A DNA stretch of 64,000 nt, taken from Scenedesmus sp. ARA3 (Eukaryota > Chlorophyta > Chlorophyceae > Sphaeropleales > Scenedesmaceae). The notes below the pieces were generated by a model. That model saw only the letters and a list, made by a program, of their open reading frames with translations. It had not been told where the DNA came from and did no database searches. Every line of letters starts with the position of its first letter. Position 1 is the first letter of the stretch. The translations under genes and the position numbers were made by a program. Location of the stretch: positions 62,001 through 126,000 of the forward strand of contig RWJK01001886.1 in assembly GCA_004335835.1 (NCBI GenBank), in the 5' to 3' direction. This document shows, one piece after another, positions 59,208 through 64,000 of this stretch.

Positions 59208-59772
59208 TGATGATGATGATGACGATGTCATCCAGCTTTACTGGTGCGGTGAGGTCACCCACGGTGATGCAGGCCCAGCAGCAGCAGCCACAGCAGCAGC
59301 AGGCTCAGATGCTGCAGATGCTGCAGCAGCAGCAGCTGCAACAGCAGCAGCAACTGCAGCAGCAACAGCAACAGCAGCAGATGCTTGCAGTTCAAAACAG
59401 CGCGCCCGCTGCTATGGCATTTGACATGACAGCGTCTGGAGGTGCCGCTGCAATGGCTGCTGCGCAGCAGCAGCAGCAGCAGCAGGCCGGCAGGCAGCAG
59501 CCGATGCAGGTTTTCCAGCTGCAGCAGAGCCAGCAGCAGCCTCAGGTGGAGGCAGGCCAGGTGGTGTACTATGTGCCAACAGGCAATGCATCTGTTGGTG
59601 GTGATGGCTTGGGTACTGCTGGCAGCAGCGTTGTGCTGTCCGGTGCTGTGCATGCGGGGCAGGGCGGGTATGTGCTGGTTGACAACGGCAGCGCAACTGT
59701 GTCGTCAGAGGGCGCAGCTGGATTCAACATGATGAATGCGCAAGGGCAGATGCTGCTGTCACCACGAGTGCT

Positions 59773-59804
<32 letters not shown>

Positions 59805-60007
59805 CTCAGCAGCTCCAGCAGCAGCAGCAGTTGCAGCTCCAGCAGCTGCAGCTGCAGCAGCAGCTCATGCAGCAGCAGCTGGCAGGGTCAGGCAGTAGCG
59901 CTGCCATGCTGCAACTGAGTGGCACTGGCGGCGGCAACCTCGGCATGCCAGGCGCTTCTGCTCAAGATGCTGCCACAGCCCAACTGCTGTCAAGCCTGCA
60001 GCAACAG

Positions 60008-60042
<35 letters not shown>

Positions 60043-60330
60043 ACAGCAGCAGCAGGTGTTTTACATGCTGCCGCAGCAGGGTTTTCAAGGTGAGCGCTGG
60101 AACTGCATCGCAGATAGTGCCGCTGCGCTGGCTTTTGCAGCCACCTTGCAGGTCGGCTGCTTATGCTGGTGTTGCAGCAGCCCCACAACTGGGCAGCTGC
60201 TTCAAACAAGAGTGCCAAAATTGATCACGCTTTGTATCCAGATCTAACTTAGTCTTGATGCTGTCCTGGCCCTCAACTCTTTGCTACTGCCATCTGTTCT
60301 TTTGCTGCTGCTGCTGCTGCTGCAGGCTGA
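55044..60330 (+). CDS. OPR-like helical-repeat protein with very long polyGln tail
   Basis: Exons 55044-55204, 55406-58146, 58446-60089 and a final 60326-60330, phases matching, about 1516 residues. The N-terminal part (LTSAIKNATNAERLLQLAC, then INAIHVAAMLTKLANIT) and the following repeats (RGLANIIWALGKMHNAPDAE, PQDIANVLWGVAQV, PQTISNITCALCVLQ) have the pattern of algal OPR/FASTK-like repeats. Such proteins bind specific organellar RNAs and control their stability or translation. A polyQ insert interrupts the array (about 55888-55910). From about residue 400 the protein is Ala/Ser/Gln-rich, with one likely folded island (SVLEKLLPQLQRLGLLQQYN). Exon 3 is mostly Gln runs with MAF, VFYMLPQQGFQ and similar islands. 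The end is uncertain: after the GTGAGC donor at 60090, the phase-1 acceptor at 60325 gives an immediate TGA; another donor could instead give RLMSRRKEAAAASSGLRLQR and a stop at 60479. Confidence 0.7.
58356..58445 (+). repeat. Uninterrupted 29-unit CTG tract ending in the exon 3 acceptor of gene M
   Basis: Twenty-nine perfect CTG units are followed immediately by CAG, the acceptor. This is the longest pure triplet run in the window. On the opposite strand it reads CAG. Confidence 0.95.
59170..60056 (+). repeat. Cluster of CAG (polyGln) tracts in gene M exon 3
   Basis: Gln runs encoded by CAG/CAA lie at about 59170-59206, 59275-59380, 59465-59485, 59773-59880 and 60000-60056. CAA interruptions are frequent in the last one. 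Confidence 0.9.
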
Positions 60331-63300
60331 TGAGTAGGAGAAAGGAGGCGGCAGCTGCCTCGTCAGGGCTGCGGCTGCAGCGAGGTGTGGTGCGGAGGCA
60401 GAGCAACACAGAGGCGGTGTGGATTGCGTGGGACAGTGGCTGGCGACTTTGGTTCTCATGTACTGCAAGATGCACATGAGAAGGCGTGCCTGTGTAGGTC
60501 ACAGGAGGTGTGAGCTCAGCAGTCAACAAGCTCGCATGCAGAGTGCATCAGCAACAGACGAAACTGCGTTGTAGTCAGATGAAGCAGGGTTAGTGCATGC
60601 CTGCAGGCGCACGTGACGCTGCAACCATGTTGAGTGCAAACGTTCCACACTGCTATGTATGCGCGTTGTGGCACCGCTATATATGCGCTTCGGGGCGTGC
60701 ATGCACCACGGTCTGCGCGTGAGGCATGCACAGTGCATTTGATCATTCTTTGGCTAGCCGTGGTTTGATGCTCTGCTTCGGCTGATGATGAGCCTCATGC
60801 ATTTTTGCCACATGGAAACAAAGCAGATGGCTGCTGGCTGGGTCTGACACCTTTATGACCTCGTGCAGTGCAGCCACAAGCCAGCAGTAGCGATGTGGCC
60901 AAATGCTTGCTGCTTCCATGGTTGTCATGGGGCAATGACCAGCAGTTGGTGAATGCTGAATGCAGAGAATGCGCTGCGCTGTGCAGCTGTCGCTACTGTG
61001 CATATGGCTGTGCACTTTGCAGGAGCTGAACCAGCACAGTATGACAGGCATGTGGAAGAACACATAGCTTGATGTCCTGGTGAGCAGCAGACTAAAGGCT
61101 GCTGGCAGCGGCTGTGTGTTATGCAAGGCTCCATCGCCAGCAGTTGTGCATCCAGCATGCAGCAGCGTGGATGGCTGCTGGCAGCTAGGCATATTTCTTG
61201 GATCTGTTGGTATGAGCACAGCAGGCATGCGTCTGCAGGTCAGGGAGCTAGCGTTTCTTTCTTTGTGTGTGTGTGTGCCTTCATTGCTTTGTGGCTGTGT
61301 GTGTGTGTGTGTTCTTATGTTCTTATTGCCGTCGTCCGGGCTCTGCACAACTCTGTGCAACCATGGCGAAGAGGATTTTGAGTTTCTGCACAGGACATGC
61401 TGAATGTGCGTATGTGGCGGTGTGCGCAGGGTGCTTCAGCATCCTGCGATCGCTGTCACTGCATGTGGCTGGGGGTACCTTTGCTGCTCTTGAACACACC
61501 GTATGTATGCAGTCAGCTTGCATCATCTTGCACCTTTGCTTACATTTGAAACGCACCTCTAGGAGGCTGCATTGTGGCCTTGTTGCATGCGGTGCAGTGC
61601 AGCTGGTTAGCCTTGCCTGTGCAGGTCAAAAGGGGCCGGAAGGGTGCCGGACTGCCGGGCAGATGCTGTGTGCTTGAGAGGGAATGCAATGCAGCATGCC
61701 TGAAACTGCCAGGTTGCCAGTGCAGACAGTGCAGAACCACACGGCACTTCCCTGGGTTGCTGACTTGACCCCGTGTGAGGTTTTGAGCCCAGCATTTACA
61801 CGCCTGGTGCGTCCCTCTGCCGGGCACTTGCGGTGCAGAGGGTTCAGATGAAAAAAATTCACTGCTGGTTTGGCTTGTTGTGAGTCAGCACTTTGACTGC
61901 GTAATATGCACTTCGACCTGCGTAATATGCAGAGCATGGTTTTGGTAGCCACAATGTGCAGCGCATGTGTTGTTCTTGATCGCAGCCTTGCATAGGCTTT
62001 GCTACGCATTGTGTGTCCTGTGTCAACACACAGCGTCGTGGTTTATGCTGCTCTGATCGCAGTCTTTGCGTGCATGGTGCAACGTTGCAGCCTCTGTATT
62101 ATGGTGGCTAGCAGGCGCATGTGACGCGCCTTGGGCCTAGGAAGAGTTTGCCCAGCACAGATACCTGCCAATATGAGTTACCAGCCGCTTGGGGGCGGCT
62201 GCGCGAATTGCAAAACTTCAGCGATGATGCAAGACCGCCTGCGAATGCTGCAGGGCACATAACGTATCAGGAGCAATCATTGTTTTTTCTTCTCTGCGGC
62301 ACAAACTGACCAGCGCGTGTCTTTACTATTTGTTTCCGCATGCCGAATTTGCGACTTGTGCTGGTTGGTGTGATGCTTGCAGCAGCCAGCCAGCATGTGT
62401 GCAGCCGTTGCTGGCCGTGTGGAGGGTGGCGGCTGTTACACGCTTAAAGACTGAATACAGCAGCAGCTGCAACCAACCAGTTGAGCATCTTGGTGGCTTG
62501 CTTGCTGCGTGGCGGTTTTCTTGCGTAATATAACCGAGCAGACGTGCGTTGCTGGTTCCGTGGCGCGCAGGGCGCGGCGAAGGATGTGTGTGGGTGCCTG
62601 CCACAATGTGCTGGAAGCGGTGCTGCGCTGACACTGCGTAGGCGGTGCAGCTGTGCCTGCTGATGAGTGCCTGCAGTACATCACCAGGCGGGCTGATGCT
62701 CATGCTGCTAGGTGATTTCAGAGAGATTCCAACCTGTGTTGGTGGGCTACCAGCACTGCCTAGCTATGAAAGGAGGTCGCCCTGCAATACAAACCCCTGC
62801 AGTACGTAATATCAGATGAAACATGCAGGCTGTGTCAGCCAAATCCTACTGTTGCGCATGTCAGTGAGTACGCAGTCCATGGTAATATCTGGTGTGGGGT
62901 GTGTATGTACGCTTTTCACAGGCCGTGCGGCGAGCGCGTGCCTTTGTTGCGTGTGTGGCTCAGCACTAGTCATTGACAGGGCTTGTGGTGCAACCACCTT
63001 TGCTGCTACAGAGGAGGCGTCCAGCAACGCTGCCTGGCTGCACCCTGTGCGATACCATGCACACGGCCGGCTGCAGTGCGATACCATGTGCAGGGGCATG
63101 CGCAGATCATTCTTTTGTCGTAGATATGATCATTGATGCTCGCGTGGCAGCATCCTCTGCACAGGGTGGGGGCGGCGCCGGCATAGGCACGGCCCCTGCA
63201 CGTGGGCAGCAGGGCAGCTGCTGTGCACAGCTTCAGGGGGATGCAAGGGTGTATCTCGGCCCTTGTTGCATGTGCAGTACATGTGCTTTTGTTGGCAGAT

Positions 63301-64000
63301 GCAGCAGTGCAGCAGCAGGGACAAACGGGCGCCCTACGCAGATCAGGCGTTGGCACCAGTGGCGTTGCGGGTGTCTATTTTTATTCTTTCGCGCAGTCAT
63401 GCATTGGCGGGAGGGCGTCAGGTCCACTGTGCAACTTGTTGTATGAGTCTGCATTCCGTTCACAGCAAGGCATGCATGGCAGCTGCCAGCTTGCTGGCTC
63501 AGGAGCAGTAGAAAGGATACAGAAGCAACATGCAGCACGCTATTCAAGATTCTTGTCTACACGTGTCGAGTCATGTCTCTCTCTGATAAGGCTTGTGGCT
63601 TGGTACGGCACTGCACTGTGCTGGTGCCTGGCTTGATGACGAACGCAGCCGGCAACGTTGCACATTATTATGCTTTGTTGCTTCTGATGCACCTTTGTGT
63701 GGTATAATTATGCATTGCAGCAAGTGTGAAGGATGTTTGTGATTGAGGCGCCCAGTCAGCTCTGCTGATGATGCTGAGCAACAACCGCTGTGGCTGTGCT
63801 CTTTTGCGCAGACGTGTTTTTGGATTGCTGTTATGCCATGATTTGCCAAAGAGTGCATGCTGGACGTGCCTTTGTGTTGTGCCACTCTGCGTGCACGCAG
63901 TGCTGTGTGCCTCCACATGGTGCTGCATGTGATGATGAAGGTAATGACGATGGTGTTGAGGATTGTGATGCTGCACAGTCCCGCAGCTGCTATTTCAGCC
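60331..64000. other. 3.7-kb region without a supported gene
   Basis: Probably the 3' flank of gene M and spacer. It holds TG dinucleotide runs at about 61265-61279 and 61293-61311. A 14-bp direct repeat CTGCGTAATATGCA is at 61897-61910 and 61918-61931. A TGCGATACCATG direct repeat is at about 63048-63059 and 63076-63087. The ORFs are Cys/His-rich and show no domain; I could not chain any into a gene. Confidence 0.45.

Noticed and set aside
60331..64000. ORFs such as 60743-61360 and 62973-63446 as genes
   Set aside because: Cys/His/Arg-rich translations with no conserved motif, no plausible chain of exons and no clear start context.
1..64000. Transposons, tRNA or rRNA genes
   Set aside because: No transposase or reverse transcriptase motifs, terminal repeats or cloverleaf sequences were found by eye; short degenerate elements could still be missed.

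Overview
The window is a stretch of nuclear genome from a unicellular green alga. Every gene is broken by GT-AG introns, with GTGAG and GTGCG donors dominating. Exons are saturated with Gln, Ala and Ser runs. TGTAA, the algal polyadenylation signal, lies downstream of several stops. The gene content (a plant-type GT14 glycosyltransferase pair, a plastid-type DUF1350 hydrolase, an OPR-like protein, a nuclear organellar uS11) fits Chlorophyta. The composition and CAG/CTG richness suggest a chlorophycean alga of the Scenedesmus/Tetradesmus type, but that is inference, not a match.

Twelve genes can be rebuilt by chaining exons whose splice phases agree at every junction. From left to right: (A) a partial secreted protein with sushi/CCP-like modules, minus strand, 1-1863; (B) and (C) a tandem pair of type II membrane GT14 (core-2/I-branching-like) glycosyltransferases, plus strand, 2554-6997 and 7863-12172; (D) an F-box-like protein carrying about twenty copies of an unrecognised 36-38 residue helical repeat, minus, 12832-17790; (F) a 17-exon coiled-coil protein, minus, 18553-25158; (E) a NIMA-related (NEK) kinase with a long disordered tail, minus, 25840-31394; (G) organellar ribosomal protein uS11, plus, 31928-33025; (H) a disordered protein of unknown function, plus, 33878-36412; (I) a small secreted Cys-rich protein, minus, 39299-41785; (J) a plastid-type membrane-associated conserved protein with very large low-complexity ends, minus, 42121-46668; (L) a DUF1350 alpha/beta hydrolase, plus, 47573-54167; (M) an OPR-like helical protein with a huge polyQ tail, plus, 55044-about 60330. 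The longest gene-poor stretches are 36.4-39.3 kb and 60.3-64 kb.

The most striking feature is not a gene. In at least five genes the end of an exon, together with its splice site, is repeated once to several times in the adjacent intron ('exon echoes'). Many copies keep a usable donor or acceptor and several keep frame. Examples lie in gene A (45-nt micro-exon), gene C (150-bp unit, three times), gene F (168-bp unit), gene J (48-nt in-frame extra exon) and, most densely, gene L (echoes beside at least six of thirteen exons, including a four-fold array at 51.8-52.1 kb). A second, probably linked pattern is that triplet repeats are polarised by splicing: on the sense strand exons mostly carry CAG (polyQ) while introns carry CTG runs ending directly in the CTGCAG acceptor. 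The two GT14 genes also show patchy near-identity that looks like gene conversion.
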